Below are positions 19,925 to 28,231 of a stretch of 31,088 nucleotides of DNA, piece after piece. Position 1 is the stretch's first letter. The number at the start of each line of letters is the position of its first letter. The position numbers and the translations under genes are program-made. The stretch is from a virus: the IMG/VR virus record IMGVR_UViG_3300041809_000401, positions 1-31,088 of that record, one strand, 5' to 3'. The notes under the pieces are model-generated. The model saw only the letters and a list, made by a program, of their open reading frames with translations, did not search any database and had not been told where the DNA came from.

Positions 19925-20108
19925 CAAATACTAGGCCGCCTAAAACCTTTAGCATTGTTTCCAATTTGGTGAGACGCAACATAAGCGAGTTGGTTTTCTC
20001 CACCACACCCATGTCCCGTTTACTAGCAGAGATCCACATTCCAAAGAGGGCTTCGTCGTGATTGGCAAGCCCTTTTTCTATTCTGTTGATTCTATCGTTA
20101 GCTTCCAT
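19839..20108 (-). CDS. Coiled-coil plus membrane-anchor protein, XhlA/holin-like (89 aa)
   Basis: The N-terminal 50 residues are helical and charged (MEANDRINRIEKGLANHDEA, MLRLTKLETMLK); a hydrophobic segment follows (VLGGLVFVNALSSLG), then a second amphipathic or hydrophobic stretch (LVPLVLRSLLHLLG). This coiled-coil-then-membrane plan matches XhlA/hemolysin-type holin accessory proteins, but I have only topology to go on. GGAGG lies about 9 nt before the ATG. Last gene of the leftward virion block, overlapping the VRR-NUC gene by 86 nt; lysis genes often sit at such an end. Confidence 0.5.
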   Translation of the reverse strand: MEANDRINRIEKGLANHDEALFGMWISASKRDMGVVEKTNSLMLRLTKLETMLKVLGGLVFVNALSSLGVPTQSLVPLVLRSLLHLLGN

Positions 20109-20111
20109 TTC

Positions 20112-22649
20112 CTAGTCCTCCGGTGTAAACGCGTGTTTATCTATGTAACGCTCTCTTTTTCTGGCTGTCTTTTCTGAAGGGTTATGATGTATGTGCTGGT
20201 TCAAAGAGCTTATAAGGGCAGAAATCACATGATCCGCAAATGTCATAGGCTGCCCTGCCATAGACTTTCCTTGAGCATTTTCCATAGCTCCTGCAACAAC
20301 CCCAAGCGGGGCGAAGTGATTTTGGGCGATTTTAAATAAACCCTGGTCCCAGGTCTCATGAGTGTCCTGGGGGGCGTTCCAATCATTTGTCACCTCATTA
20401 ATATCATGAACTGCTCCCATCGTGGCAGTGTTAATAACGTACTGCAATGGATTAGTTGTCATCTGCCCTAATTCTTCTCCTGGGTCTGAACCACTGTACT
20501 TGTCTTCCTTAGCTCCTGCTCTGTTGTCCTGTACTTGTCCTTCAGTACGAAGTAACGTCTCAACATTTATCGGATTGTGTATTATAGAGTCAAGGAGAGC
20601 CTTTGGCAGTACTCCAAACTTGTAGGCCACATACGGACCACCAAAAGAAGCGAAGGTGCGGGCGAAGGCCGTAAGGGCGTTATAGTCTCCAAGCTTCTTA
20701 TTGATGAGAGCCCCTTTGATGTAGTGAGCCTTGGTACCGGCTACAGTCGGACCCATAACCCGGTCGAGATGCTCAAGCATGCCCGTTCTCCAACCAAGCT
20801 CCATCTTGTGCAGAATACCGCTAGACCTGTTAACCAGATCAGCGTACCCTGGTACGCCTCCCATGTGGCCTCCGATGTACTCAGGGACGCCTGCACCCAT
20901 CTCTGTGAGAGTGCTCTCTGCAACGTGGTCTACAGGCTTCACCATAGCCGCTACGCCTCTTGTAACAGCGTCTAAGCCGCCTCCCAAGAACTGCAGGGTG
21001 CCTACGTTACCGACGGCATGCGGGAGGGGGTTCAGCTCAATGCCAGCTCTGCCGAGATCCGCCGCAGTCTTAGCTGCCTTGGCAACAGGGGTAACTTTAG
21101 GAGCACGATAAGACTCCCAATCTGGTATGCTGCCTGCGCCCTTCTTAATGAGGGCCTTGCCGCCTGCTTCGGAAAACACGTCTTTGGATTTACGCGCTAA
21201 CTCGTTTTTGTGTACATTGTCTCTCAAATATGAGAAAAACTCAGACCTCTCGTCAGGGTCCATCTGTCGTATATTGTCTAGCTTGTTAGGACGCGCTTTA
21301 CGAAACGCTGCGTCCAGGTCAGGCCGTAGTTTCTGCATCTTCTCTTGGACCTTAGCAGTTCTCTCAGCGAGTCCTGCTTTATCCCCACGGGCTAGACCTT
21401 CGTTAATGCCTTTTGGGAACATTTTGTCAGTGACTTTTTTCTCCCACTCTTTCACTTGGCTCTTGGGGACCGGCAAATTTTCGTTCTTAAAGTCTGCATC
21501 TTTCAAAGAGCCCGTCCCCTGGGGACCATGTTCTGCAGCGTACTCCTGGAAACGAGCTGCTGAAGCATCTGCACTATGAACCACAGACTCGTCTTTTTTA
21601 AAATCTTGCACCTTACGAACGCGGGAGGCGTTCTCAAGCTGTACTCTAACGTCACGCCCCGTAGGAGTCAGACCGGCGTCTAGGAGGTCAGGACGGACAA
21701 CGAACGCGTCGTGCAGATTTTTAGCTATGTCTGCGGCAGAGTTCTTTGTACCTCTGTAAGCCTCCGCCAAATGCTCAAAGAAAGGGCCTGCACCGTGTTT
21801 CTTCAAGAGCCTGTAAGCTTGCCCTGTAATCAGACGGCCTGCCGTCACCCCGGCATGGATGAGAGGCTTGGTTGCAGGATTGACAGCCGCATGGTGAGCT
21901 GCCGTAACGAGAAGTTGTGAAGCACTCGGAGCATCCGCTAACTTATCCGCAAGGCCCATATCTCTAATAGCTGTAGCCCCGTCAGAGGCCCAAGCGAACG
22001 GGTCGGCTAGAGTGTCTGCGCCTACTTTGTTTAATGTCTTTAGAGCGTTCCGCACAAGAGGCGTAAGCTGGCCTAGGTGAGACATGAGTGCACTGTGCAT
22101 TGTCATGTCGATATCAACGTCTGTTGGCAGGTGCAGGCCCCGCTGAAATGATTCACGAGCAGCGTTTACACTCTGCGATGAGGGGTGCCAAACTAGGTCA
22201 TTGAGGGTAGTCATACGGTCGTGAAAATCAGTCACCTTTGAAAGTGGAGTGTTCCCCGCTAGAGGACCCTTTCTAAAGGCTTGAGTTATGCCCTCGACTT
22301 CCCGGCCGGGAGTGCTAATTACATTTAAATCTTCAGATGCTTCTGTCCCCACGGCCCTAATAGCCTCGTCTTGTGCGCTTCTGATGTTACCCTCCCAACC
22401 CTTCAGAACTTGTGCAGTGTTCTTCTGCTTGGCCTGCATCTGTGACCAGATACTAGGGGTGGAGGACTTGTCAGGCACGAACCCTCCCCCAGCAGGAGGA
22501 GTAGCTTGCCGTAGAGTGGGACCCACTTGAGGAGTAGAGACAGGTACCGGAGTACCTGTGGCCTTATTGTCAGGATCTGGAACGAAGCCCCCACCTCTAG
22601 AAGCGGGAGCTGCTGGAGCCGGAGTGGGGTCCGGTGTGAACCCACTCAT
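20112..22649 (-). CDS. Large internal virion (DNA-ejection type) protein, 845 aa
   Basis: No enzyme motif found. The N-terminus is Pro/Gly-rich and carries three copies of a short motif: GFTPDP (3-8), GFVPDP (21-26) and GFVPD (56-60). The body is helical, Ala/Lys-rich and soluble, with the low hydrophobicity and high helix content of podovirus ejection proteins such as T7 gp16 or P22 gp16. A Gly-rich segment near 555-620 could be membrane-active. The gene lies with the 433-aa and 310-aa low-complexity proteins, matching the usual trio of ejection proteins. ATG at 22649 overlaps the preceding stop (ATGA). Assignment is by size, composition and place; a lytic transglycosylase motif is not seen. 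Confidence 0.55.
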   Translation of the reverse strand: MSGFTPDPTPAPAAPASRGGGFVPDPDNKATGTPVPVSTPQVGPTLRQATPPAGGGFVPDKSSTPSIWSQMQAKQKNTAQVLKGWEGNIRSAQDEAIRAVGTEASEDLNVISTPGREVEGITQAFRKGPLAGNTPLSKVTDFHDRMTTLNDLVWHPSSQSVNAARESFQRGLHLPTDVDIDMTMHSALMSHLGQLTPLVRNALKTLNKVGADTLADPFAWASDGATAIRDMGLADKLADAPSASQLLVTAAHHAAVNPATKPLIHAGVTAGRLITGQAYRLLKKHGAGPFFEHLAEAYRGTKNSAADIAKNLHDAFVVRPDLLDAGLTPTGRDVRVQLENASRVRKVQDFKKDESVVHSADASAARFQEYAAEHGPQGTGSLKDADFKNENLPVPKSQVKEWEKKVTDKMFPKGINEGLARGDKAGLAERTAKVQEKMQKLRPDLDAAFRKARPNKLDNIRQMDPDERSEFFSYLRDNVHKNELARKSKDVFSEAGGKALIKKGAGSIPDWESYRAPKVTPVAKAAKTAADLGRAGIELNPLPHAVGNVGTLQFLGGGLDAVTRGVAAMVKPVDHVAESTLTEMGAGVPEYIGGHMGGVPGYADLVNRSSGILHKMELGWRTGMLEHLDRVMGPTVAGTKAHYIKGALINKKLGDYNALTAFARTFASFGGPYVAYKFGVLPKALLDSIIHNPINVETLLRTEGQVQDNRAGAKEDKYSGSDPGEELGQMTTNPLQYVINTATMGAVHDINEVTNDWNAPQDTHETWDQGLFKIAQNHFAPLGVVAGAMENAQGKSMAGQPMTFADHVISALISSLNQHIHHNPSEKTARKRERYIDKHAFTPED

Positions 22650-23947
22650 TGCACTTTATACAGCTTGCCGTCTCTAACTACGGCAGGCGTCCCATCGGCC
22701 ATCTTTCCTCTGGTGCCATTCTTGGCTCCTGGCGGAGCGTCCCCAAGGGATTGTTCAGATCCCCCCTGATTAGCACGAGGCAGAATACTCGCCTGTTTGC
22801 CACTTTGTTTGCTTATGGCAACACCCTGGTGCTGAAAATTGGTAAACTCACTGCGGGCCTTATTAGACTGCTGCGTGGCAGAATAGACAAGACTCTCTAG
22901 TCTGCCGATACTCCCCTGAAGCTTGATCCCAATAGGGTCATCTGCTAGTATGGTCCCACCATTTTTAGTAGCGGCATACGTGGCTAGGGCTTTCTTAGCG
23001 CCTTCCAACTGTCCTTCAGTTCTTGATGTGTACTCGTCAAGCGCCTGAGTAGCGAGGTGGAGATTCTTAAAAGAGCCGGGGTTGGTATTGTACTGCAGCT
23101 CCTGAAGACGAACACTCAGCTCCTGGCTCCGTAGGCCGAGGCTCTGTTCGGCTATTTGAAGTCTAGGACCCACGGCAGCAGCTTCTGCAGATGCTCGTCC
23201 GGCCTCAGCATTCATTTTGTTAATGACAGCATACGCCTTGGCTGTGTCTGTTGCACTTGTGTGCTCCTGTACGATAGCTCGTGCCTTCTCTAGACGTGAC
23301 CAAATGGGCAACTTGACATCATCAACATATTCTTTATGTGCTTCCGCCTTCTGGCCTGTAGTAGCGCGTGTTCCTGCGGCCTGGGCAGTCAGTCTCTTTG
23401 TCATCTGGTCATACGGTTGTATAGCCTTAGTTGTGTCAAATCCCTTTGGTTTTCCTCCTACGTCCCTTGTAGCATATGCTCGTACAGAAGGGTCCATAGC
23501 CATAAGTTTCGCTACTTCATCCGGGGTATAATCGCCGAACTGTTTGCTTTTCGTCGAGTCAACATCTATATTTCCATCTTTATCCATTGCAACTGGCATA
23601 TGAAGAGAACTCGAAGCATCAAGATAAGCCTTGCGAAGGGCAGGATCTTTCAGCATGTCAGGATGAGTGAGAAGCTGTCTATTAGTGTTAGTAACAAGAG
23701 TCTGTGCATTCTGTTGAGTAGCGGCAAGATTCGTCGCATCTAGACCAGCTTGTGCGACTTTGTTCTCAATGCCCTCATGCGTGATATCTGCGCCAGTCTT
23801 GGCAACATTGGCAGCAGACTCAGCCGCTTTTTGTTTTCTATCCCCTTTGTCTATGTTGCCTTGGTGCAGTCCTCCGAAGAGGCCGCCTAAGAGGCTTATA
23901 AGGCCGCCTGCCCCACCACCACCCATATTAGGTACACCATAGCCCAT
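22646..23947 (-). CDS. Internal virion protein, helical, 433 aa
   Basis: The N-terminus is Gly-rich with a short hydrophobic segment (GGAGGLISLLGGLFGGL), then long Ala/Gln/Asn-rich helices (for example QKAAESAANVAKTGADI and EIHEG-type heptads), ending in a Gly-rich linker and a small strand module (GTPAVVRDGKLYKVQ) often seen at the C-termini of virion proteins. Such a composition matches gp15/gp20-like ejection proteins. AGGAGAT precedes the ATG. The ATP-grasp gene lies 2 nt upstream and the 845-aa protein overlaps downstream, so these three are translated as a unit. Confidence 0.55.
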   Translation of the reverse strand: MGYGVPNMGGGGAGGLISLLGGLFGGLHQGNIDKGDRKQKAAESAANVAKTGADITHEGIENKVAQAGLDATNLAATQQNAQTLVTNTNRQLLTHPDMLKDPALRKAYLDASSSLHMPVAMDKDGNIDVDSTKSKQFGDYTPDEVAKLMAMDPSVRAYATRDVGGKPKGFDTTKAIQPYDQMTKRLTAQAAGTRATTGQKAEAHKEYVDDVKLPIWSRLEKARAIVQEHTSATDTAKAYAVINKMNAEAGRASAEAAAVGPRLQIAEQSLGLRSQELSVRLQELQYNTNPGSFKNLHLATQALDEYTSRTEGQLEGAKKALATYAATKNGGTILADDPIGIKLQGSIGRLESLVYSATQQSNKARSEFTNFQHQGVAISKQSGKQASILPRANQGGSEQSLGDAPPGAKNGTRGKMADGTPAVVRDGKLYKVQ

Positions 23948-23949
23948 GA

Positions 23950-25278
23950 TTATCTCCTCATCGCAGGGGTTGTCTCGTAACCATATTTTAACATGGTCTC
24001 AACATCTTTCAAAATGATCGTGGCTGCATCTGTCCTGTACTGCAAGTCCTGAACAGATAATTTATCCAAGAACTTGTATATCTTTTCGAACCCTTTACTT
24101 ATCGAAGGGTCCTCGGATACGGCGCAACCCACGAACCCTGTAGGGTCAGACACAAACAGACCCTTGTCTTCCTCCCACGATACCCCCACGGCCACAAAGA
24201 ACTTGTCCCATATCCCATCGTAGTTCTTTACACGAATACCGAGGGCAGGACTCTTGTCTTCCTTCAGTTCGTTGGGGTATGGCGGTACGCTAAGGCGCAC
24301 AGCGTAATAAGCAGTATTAACCCTAAAAAATGCATTTACATCTTTCCCTAACACCAAAGCTTCTAGAAACCCTGAAAGAGATGTGATACCTCTTTGTGAA
24401 GTAAGTTCAGAATCTATCCCTAATCTAGGTGTCCACTCAAGGAACCATGCTCCCTCTTTGTTTAGGATAGTATTGATGTCATATAGACCAGGAGGAGCAG
24501 AGTGAGACCTAAACTCAGCTTCAAGTGCGTCAAAGTGAAGTTGTTCATGTATCTTCGATTCTTCAGTATAAAACCAAACGACATTTAAAGAGCATCCTGT
24601 AGAAGACCCTTTGCCGTCGTTCATAAATTTCTTATTCTCAATAGTTCCTTCATACGGCCCAACAAAAGATTTACCGTTAAACCACCTAGCTGTCGATACT
24701 GCGACGCCTTTAATCTTTTCTTGTAGGATGCATTTAATACTGTCGCCAAAGCGTTCTTTAACATGTTCAAGATGCTCCATGACTTCTTCAGTGTCTTTAC
24801 TAACTAGCGTGACATCTGAGCCTAAGAATCGGTCTGACTTCCAGGCCCAACCGCCATCTCCAGATTCTTGCTCCGGGTCGGTCTCTAGAAACTTCTGGAC
24901 AGCAGATATGGAGGTGAACTTTTTCGTAGGTGGACACAGGATACCAACTTTCTCTGCCAGGGCTGCTCCCCAGTCGCGGTCCTTCTCAAGTTTATCCATG
25001 AAAGGTCCGGACCCTATCACGAGTTTGCCCGAGTCCTGAAGCTCCTTAGCGAAGTCACCATCTCCTGAGCAGTCAAAAAAATAGATTGTACTCGGGTCCT
25101 GTTCTCCCCAAGCCAACCACTCTTCTTTACTCTCAGTCAACGGCACGAGGCCGGTGCCGACCTTACGATTGTCTTTGAGCTGGTGATAAACGAGAACTGA
25201 GTCTTCCCCAAGCTCATCGTAAAGTCTCCTAGCCCAAGCTATTGAGGACCCCTCGAAGATGTAAAATGCGAACCTCAC
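23950..25278 (-). CDS. ATP-grasp ligase, PurD-like (carboxylate-amine ligase)
   Basis: The 442-aa protein follows the glycinamide ribonucleotide synthetase layout: pre-ATP-grasp domain (1-85), GSGPFMDKLEKDRDW (89-103, like the PurD segment ahead of the ATP-grasp domain), ATP-binding WAWKSDR with Lys147, ILQEKIKGVAVSTARWFNGK (184-203, like EExLxGxExS), DGKGSSTG (221-228, like the D.G.NTGG loop), Asp267 and FLEWTPRLG (279-287) for metal binding, where PurD has ExNxRFG. Residues AATIILKDVETML close the domain. So it likely activates a carboxylate as acyl phosphate and joins it to an amine. Lying inside the ejection-protein cluster, in an ATGA overlap with the 310-aa protein, it is unlikely to serve purine synthesis; peptide or virion modification is my inference. 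No substrate visible. Confidence 0.8.
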   Translation of the reverse strand: MRFAFYIFEGSSIAWARRLYDELGEDSVLVYHQLKDNRKVGTGLVPLTESKEEWLAWGEQDPSTIYFFDCSGDGDFAKELQDSGKLVIGSGPFMDKLEKDRDWGAALAEKVGILCPPTKKFTSISAVQKFLETDPEQESGDGGWAWKSDRFLGSDVTLVSKDTEEVMEHLEHVKERFGDSIKCILQEKIKGVAVSTARWFNGKSFVGPYEGTIENKKFMNDGKGSSTGCSLNVVWFYTEESKIHEQLHFDALEAEFRSHSAPPGLYDINTILNKEGAWFLEWTPRLGIDSELTSQRGITSLSGFLEALVLGKDVNAFFRVNTAYYAVRLSVPPYPNELKEDKSPALGIRVKNYDGIWDKFFVAVGVSWEEDKGLFVSDPTGFVGCAVSEDPSISKGFEKIYKFLDKLSVQDLQYRTDAATIILKDVETMLKYGYETTPAMRR

Positions 25279-26207
25279 ATCGCTGCCATAGCGCCCGCTT
25301 TAATGGCGGTTGATCCTAGACCTCCTAGAGTACTACCAAGACTTCCTAAGAGGGAATTGTTACTTGACTGTTGCGACTGAGCTTGGTTACCGAACCCCAC
25401 AGCCTGGTTGCCGTAGCCAGAGAATAGCCCAGACTGCAGGTTGCCTGCCTGCTCCGTAGCTCCTAGTCCTTGAGCAGAGGAGGCGAGACCTTGGGTCAGG
25501 GCAGTGTTACCTAGACCTAGGGCAGACATCAAATTCTGCAGAGTCTGCGTGTTGAGTCCTTCTCCGCCTGTGAGCGCCTGTTGGAGCATACTCATCGTCT
25601 GAGCGTCTAGGCCGGACGCAGTAGATGCGAGGCCCGTAGCGCCCTGCTGCTTGATTGTCTGATTCTGACCGGCCAAGGACCCCGCGAGGTTGCCAGAGGC
25701 CGTTAGGAGGGCGTTCTGATTGGCCTGCTGCGTTGCGGCAGGGTTCATGCCTGGCTGCATCTGATTAGCCATCGTAGCGTTGCTCTGAGCCATCTGCTGC
25801 TGCAGCTGGTTCTGAGCGTTCATCATCTGCCCTTGTCCCATGCCCTGCGACATCTCATTACTATAGAAACTTGAGAGGGCAGGGTTAGCTTGCGAGAGGT
25901 TCGTAGCTCCGGTGTTGGAGGCGTAGTTGGTGAACTGTTGCCCAAGCTGATTCTGATTGATCCCCGTCTGCCCGGACATGTTGCCCTGTGAGTTAAGAGC
26001 TGTTCCTAGACCTGCCTGCATGCCAGGAGCCACTGCTGCAGCGTTCCCAGCGATAGCAGAGGTCGTGGCAGGCATAGGAGCGTTGAGCCCTGCTGCCTGA
26101 GTGTTGAGCGTGTTGACATTGTTGTTTATGCCAGTGGCAGCCGTGCCCTGATTGTTAAGGGCTGACTGCATAGCTCCTTGAGCCGCTCCACCACTTCCAC
26201 TACTCAT
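25275..26207 (-). CDS. Gly/Gln/Asn/Ala-rich virion protein (310 aa), ejection type
   Basis: Almost entirely low complexity: long runs of Gly, Ala, Gln, Asn, Ser and Met with hydrophobic spacing, no charged stretches and nearly no aromatic residues. The C-terminus (LLGSLGSTLGGLGSTAIKAG) may form a membrane-active helix. Small Ala/Gly/Gln-rich proteins such as T7 gp14 and P22 gp7 are ejected first and form the outer-membrane channel; this protein has the right size and neighbours. GGAG 7 nt before the ATG. Confidence 0.55.
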   Translation of the reverse strand: MSSGSGGAAQGAMQSALNNQGTAATGINNNVNTLNTQAAGLNAPMPATTSAIAGNAAAVAPGMQAGLGTALNSQGNMSGQTGINQNQLGQQFTNYASNTGATNLSQANPALSSFYSNEMSQGMGQGQMMNAQNQLQQQMAQSNATMANQMQPGMNPAATQQANQNALLTASGNLAGSLAGQNQTIKQQGATGLASTASGLDAQTMSMLQQALTGGEGLNTQTLQNLMSALGLGNTALTQGLASSAQGLGATEQAGNLQSGLFSGYGNQAVGFGNQAQSQQSSNNSLLGSLGSTLGGLGSTAIKAGAMAAM

Positions 26208-26208
26208 T

Positions 26209-26628
26209 TTAGACTCCTACATACTCAGTCAACAGTACTTCAGTACCTATGGAGGTCGTTTCAGGCTCAGTGGAGATTTTAAAATGTCTCTTCTCAAGTG
26301 CTCTATGCCAAGCCTTGTTACCAATTTCAACATGCCCGAATTTATGGGTATGCTCGAATCCTAAAAAATACTCTATGAGGACCTTTATAGATTTAGGGTT
26401 ACCATAAAGTCCAACAGCACAGAGTTCTTCTGGAAGTTTACTTGACATCATCAAGCCTAGAACACCTTTTATATTGCCATGGTGTTCTCGTGTTCCGTAC
26501 CAAGTTATGTAGTTCTTCCAAGTCTCTGACCACTCGTAGGGGAATGGTAGACCTGCATTTGTCGTATATTCAAGAGCAAAAGGCAACGCCTCTTCATGCT
26601 TGATACGAGTTATGTAGTACTGTTCCAT
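26209..26628 (-). CDS. Divergent GNAT-like protein (139 aa), possible
   Basis: Size (139 aa) and pattern recall a GNAT acetyltransferase: an N-terminal strand and helix (YYITRIKHEEALPFALEY), strands GNIKGVLGLMM and ELCAVGLYGNP, a helix (SIKVLIEYFLGF), then HVEIGNKAWHRALEKRHFKI, which looks like the GNAT C-terminal N-x4-A-x2-R.GF segment. The acetyl-CoA loop R-x2-G-x-G is not recognisable, so it may have lost catalysis. GNAT-like small proteins occur in internal virion gene clusters of T7-type phages (gp13 neighbourhood). TAATG overlap with the Gln-rich gene upstream. Confidence 0.4.
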   Translation of the reverse strand: MEQYYITRIKHEEALPFALEYTTNAGLPFPYEWSETWKNYITWYGTREHHGNIKGVLGLMMSSKLPEELCAVGLYGNPKSIKVLIEYFLGFEHTHKFGHVEIGNKAWHRALEKRHFKISTEPETTSIGTEVLLTEYVGV

Positions 26629-26999
26629 TATTTCACCTTTAGTCCCATCTGTCCCATCATCTTCACCAGCTCAGGAGGCTGTTGAGCCTGTTGTTGGGCT
26701 TGCTGCTGCTGCTGGGGTGCTTGCTGCTGCTGTGGATTCATCGTTAGCAGATGCAGAAGCATTGGTAACAATTGTTGCATCGACATCTGCGCCGGACCCT
26801 CCGCTCCAGCCGGTGCAGGCTGTCCCGGCTGCAAGTTCGGCCCCATCCGTTGCAGGAACGATAATAGAGCCATCAGAGCTTCCGGCGGCACATTCGCAGG
26901 CGGCTGCTGCTGCCCAGGCTGCTGCGGCTGCTGCCCTTGTTGCGGCTGTCCCTGCCCAGCTTGTTGCCCCATCTGTGGGCCAGGCATCATACCACCCAT
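26628..26999 (-). CDS. Gln/Pro/Met-rich virion-associated protein (123 aa)
   Basis: Extreme composition: two Gln/Pro blocks (for example PQQGQQPQQPGQQQPPANVP and a Q-rich block near 90-108) flank two short amphipathic helices (LMALLSFLQRMG, LLPMLLHLLTM). The plus strand here is open in other frames only because of this repeat composition. GATGG/GAAAATAG precede the start weakly. It sits in the virion operon, so a structural or assembly role is likely; function unknown. Confidence 0.55.
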   Translation of the reverse strand: MGGMMPGPQMGQQAGQGQPQQGQQPQQPGQQQPPANVPPEALMALLSFLQRMGPNLQPGQPAPAGAEGPAQMSMQQLLPMLLHLLTMNPQQQQAPQQQQQAQQQAQQPPELVKMMGQMGLKVK

Positions 27000-27001
27000 C
27001 G

Positions 27002-27238
27002 CTATTTTCCTTTTCCATTTTTTCCGCCCATGCCTTGAAAAATCTTCGTCGCCGGTCGGTTGGCATATGCGTTACCAATAGCCTTGCCGACTTTACCGAC
27101 TGCGGTCTCTGCTTGGTTGAGGAACTGCTTGGGGTCAAACGCTGCCACTCCTGAAGAGTTCTTAGCCGGAGGCTTGGCTGCCGAGGCTTTCTTTTTTTTG
27201 ATGGGCTTTTTTGAGCTGCTTCCGTTTCCGCTTGGCAT
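27002..27238 (-). CDS. Lys-rich small virion-region protein (78 aa)
   Basis: ATG at 27238 is chosen for AGAGAG 7 nt upstream; a start at 27256 has no ribosome site. Residues 8-35 are very basic (SSSKKPIKKKKASAAKPPAK), then a short helical core (FDPKQFLNQAETAVGKVG) and a Gly/Lys tail. Strong positive charge suggests contact with DNA or with the acidic inside of the capsid. Unknown family. Confidence 0.55.
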   Translation of the reverse strand: MPSGNGSSSKKPIKKKKASAAKPPAKNSSGVAAFDPKQFLNQAETAVGKVGKAIGNAYANRPATKIFQGMGGKNGKGK

Positions 27239-27289
27239 GAGGTTTCTCTCTTTCATAGTACGCGAGTTGGCCTTGCTTGGCAGGAGTAA

Positions 27290-27529
27290 TCACTTCTTGT
27301 TTCTCTGGTTTACAGAAGTGTGTGGGTTTCTTGCTTTAGCCCTTTTAGGAGATGCACTTTTTTTGGCATATTTTCCTTGGCCTAGGATCTTCTCAATCTC
27401 ATCATCTGAAGCACCTTGGGGCTGACCGTCACCGGTACCTTGGCCGTTCATGCCGTTGCTTGTGCTAGCTTTACCTCTGCCTGGTTGTTGGGCATTCCAT
27501 GCTGCTCTACCTGCTGCCCCGTAACTCAT
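27290..27529 (-). CDS. Small Gly/Gln/Lys-rich protein (79 aa)
   Basis: Begins in an ATGA overlap with the 61-aa gene; GGGGAG lies about 9 nt upstream. A disordered Gly/Gln/Asn region (GRGKASTSNGMNGQGTGDGQ) precedes a short acidic helix (SDDEIEKILGQGKY) and a basic tail (KKSASPKRAKARNPHTS). Probably a minor virion or scaffold-like protein; no family recognised. The 51 nt to the next gene hold nothing notable. Confidence 0.5.
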   Translation of the reverse strand: MSYGAAGRAAWNAQQPGRGKASTSNGMNGQGTGDGQPQGASDDEIEKILGQGKYAKKSASPKRAKARNPHTSVNQRNKK

Positions 27530-27711
27530 TGATTTTTCTCCCCACCCTTGTAAGGGTTGATCTTACTTGCGAACTTACCGTAGTACTTCCCTTGGAACCC
27601 GTAGTGTCCTTGAAACTCGTGGCCCTGCACTTTCTTCGAGTACACGGATTCTATTTTAGGAATAGCATAAGCAGATAAAACTTTGCTTATCTTTGGATAT
27701 AATGCCTTCAT
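27526..27711 (-). CDS. Hypothetical basic protein (61 aa)
   Basis: GAGGTG 5 nt before the ATG and an ATGA overlap downstream support translation. Tyr/Lys/Gly-rich (KKVQGHEFQGHYGFQGKYYG contains repeats of GHEFQG/GHYGFQG). A short helix opens it. Function unknown; virion region. Confidence 0.55.
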   Translation of the reverse strand: MKALYPKISKVLSAYAIPKIESVYSKKVQGHEFQGHYGFQGKYYGKFASKINPYKGGEKNQ

Positions 27712-27742
27712 GCTACACCTCTCTCATAGATTCTACCACACG

Positions 27743-28231
27743 TCAAGTAGATTGGTAGAACAGTTGAGCGTAAACGATACCTGTGGCTATCGCGGGGTCC
27801 ACCTGTGCTTGAAACAGACGATACGAACCGCCTCCTAGGATCCCCTGCCCTATGATGATGTGCGGCGAAGCCGGTGCTCCTGTCGGTTGGATGTACATAA
27901 GAACGACCGGCGTAGCAGCCACTCCGCTCAGTATGAACTGCAGGGTAGACCCTGGGGGAATGGTAAGGGTGAGTCCTTGGGCCTTCACGTTCGTCACGGT
28001 GTTGGCGGAGTTTACACGATTGACTATGTTAGAGAATGTCAACAGATTCTTAGGGTTGAGTAAGAGGTTGATCTGTGCAAAGTCCGACCCTATGAGAGTT
28101 GGGGGGTTGATGCGAGGACCGTTGGATTTTGCAAGGTTCGTAACGCCCTTGAGGACATCGTAACCCTTGCCCGTGCTGTAGTTGCTCACCGAACGAGTAG
28201 TGCCTTGGTTGTTTGCTGGCGGAACAGGCAT
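27743..28231 (-). CDS. Virion-associated beta-rich protein (162 aa)
   Basis: The first 60 residues are polar and flexible. The rest is strand-rich, Gly/Ala/Thr-containing (GLTLTIPPGSTLQFILSG, TPVVLMYIQPTG, GIVYAQLFYQ), like small capsid-decoration or tail-attachment domains, where a jelly-roll or Ig-like fold is common. The start overlaps the stop of the 611-aa gene (TGATG). No named family is recognised. Confidence 0.55.
   Translation of the reverse strand: MPVPPANNQGTTRSVSNYSTGKGYDVLKGVTNLAKSNGPRINPPTLIGSDFAQINLLLNPKNLLTFSNIVNRVNSANTVTNVKAQGLTLTIPPGSTLQFILSGVAATPVVLMYIQPTGAPASPHIIIGQGILGGGSYRLFQAQVDPAIATGIVYAQLFYQST

Noticed and set aside
20577-21579. Plus-strand frames of 126-150 aa within the 845-aa gene region
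   Set aside because: Ser/Pro/Arg/Leu composition typical of antisense of an Ala/Gly/Lys-rich gene; leftward gene is consistent over its full length.
26671-27154. Long open frames on both strands (155 aa minus, 145 aa plus)
   Set aside because: They arise from the Gln/Pro and Lys-rich repeats of the genes at 26628-26999 and 27002-27238 read in other frames; Ala/Thr/Ser-only composition and no ribosome sites.
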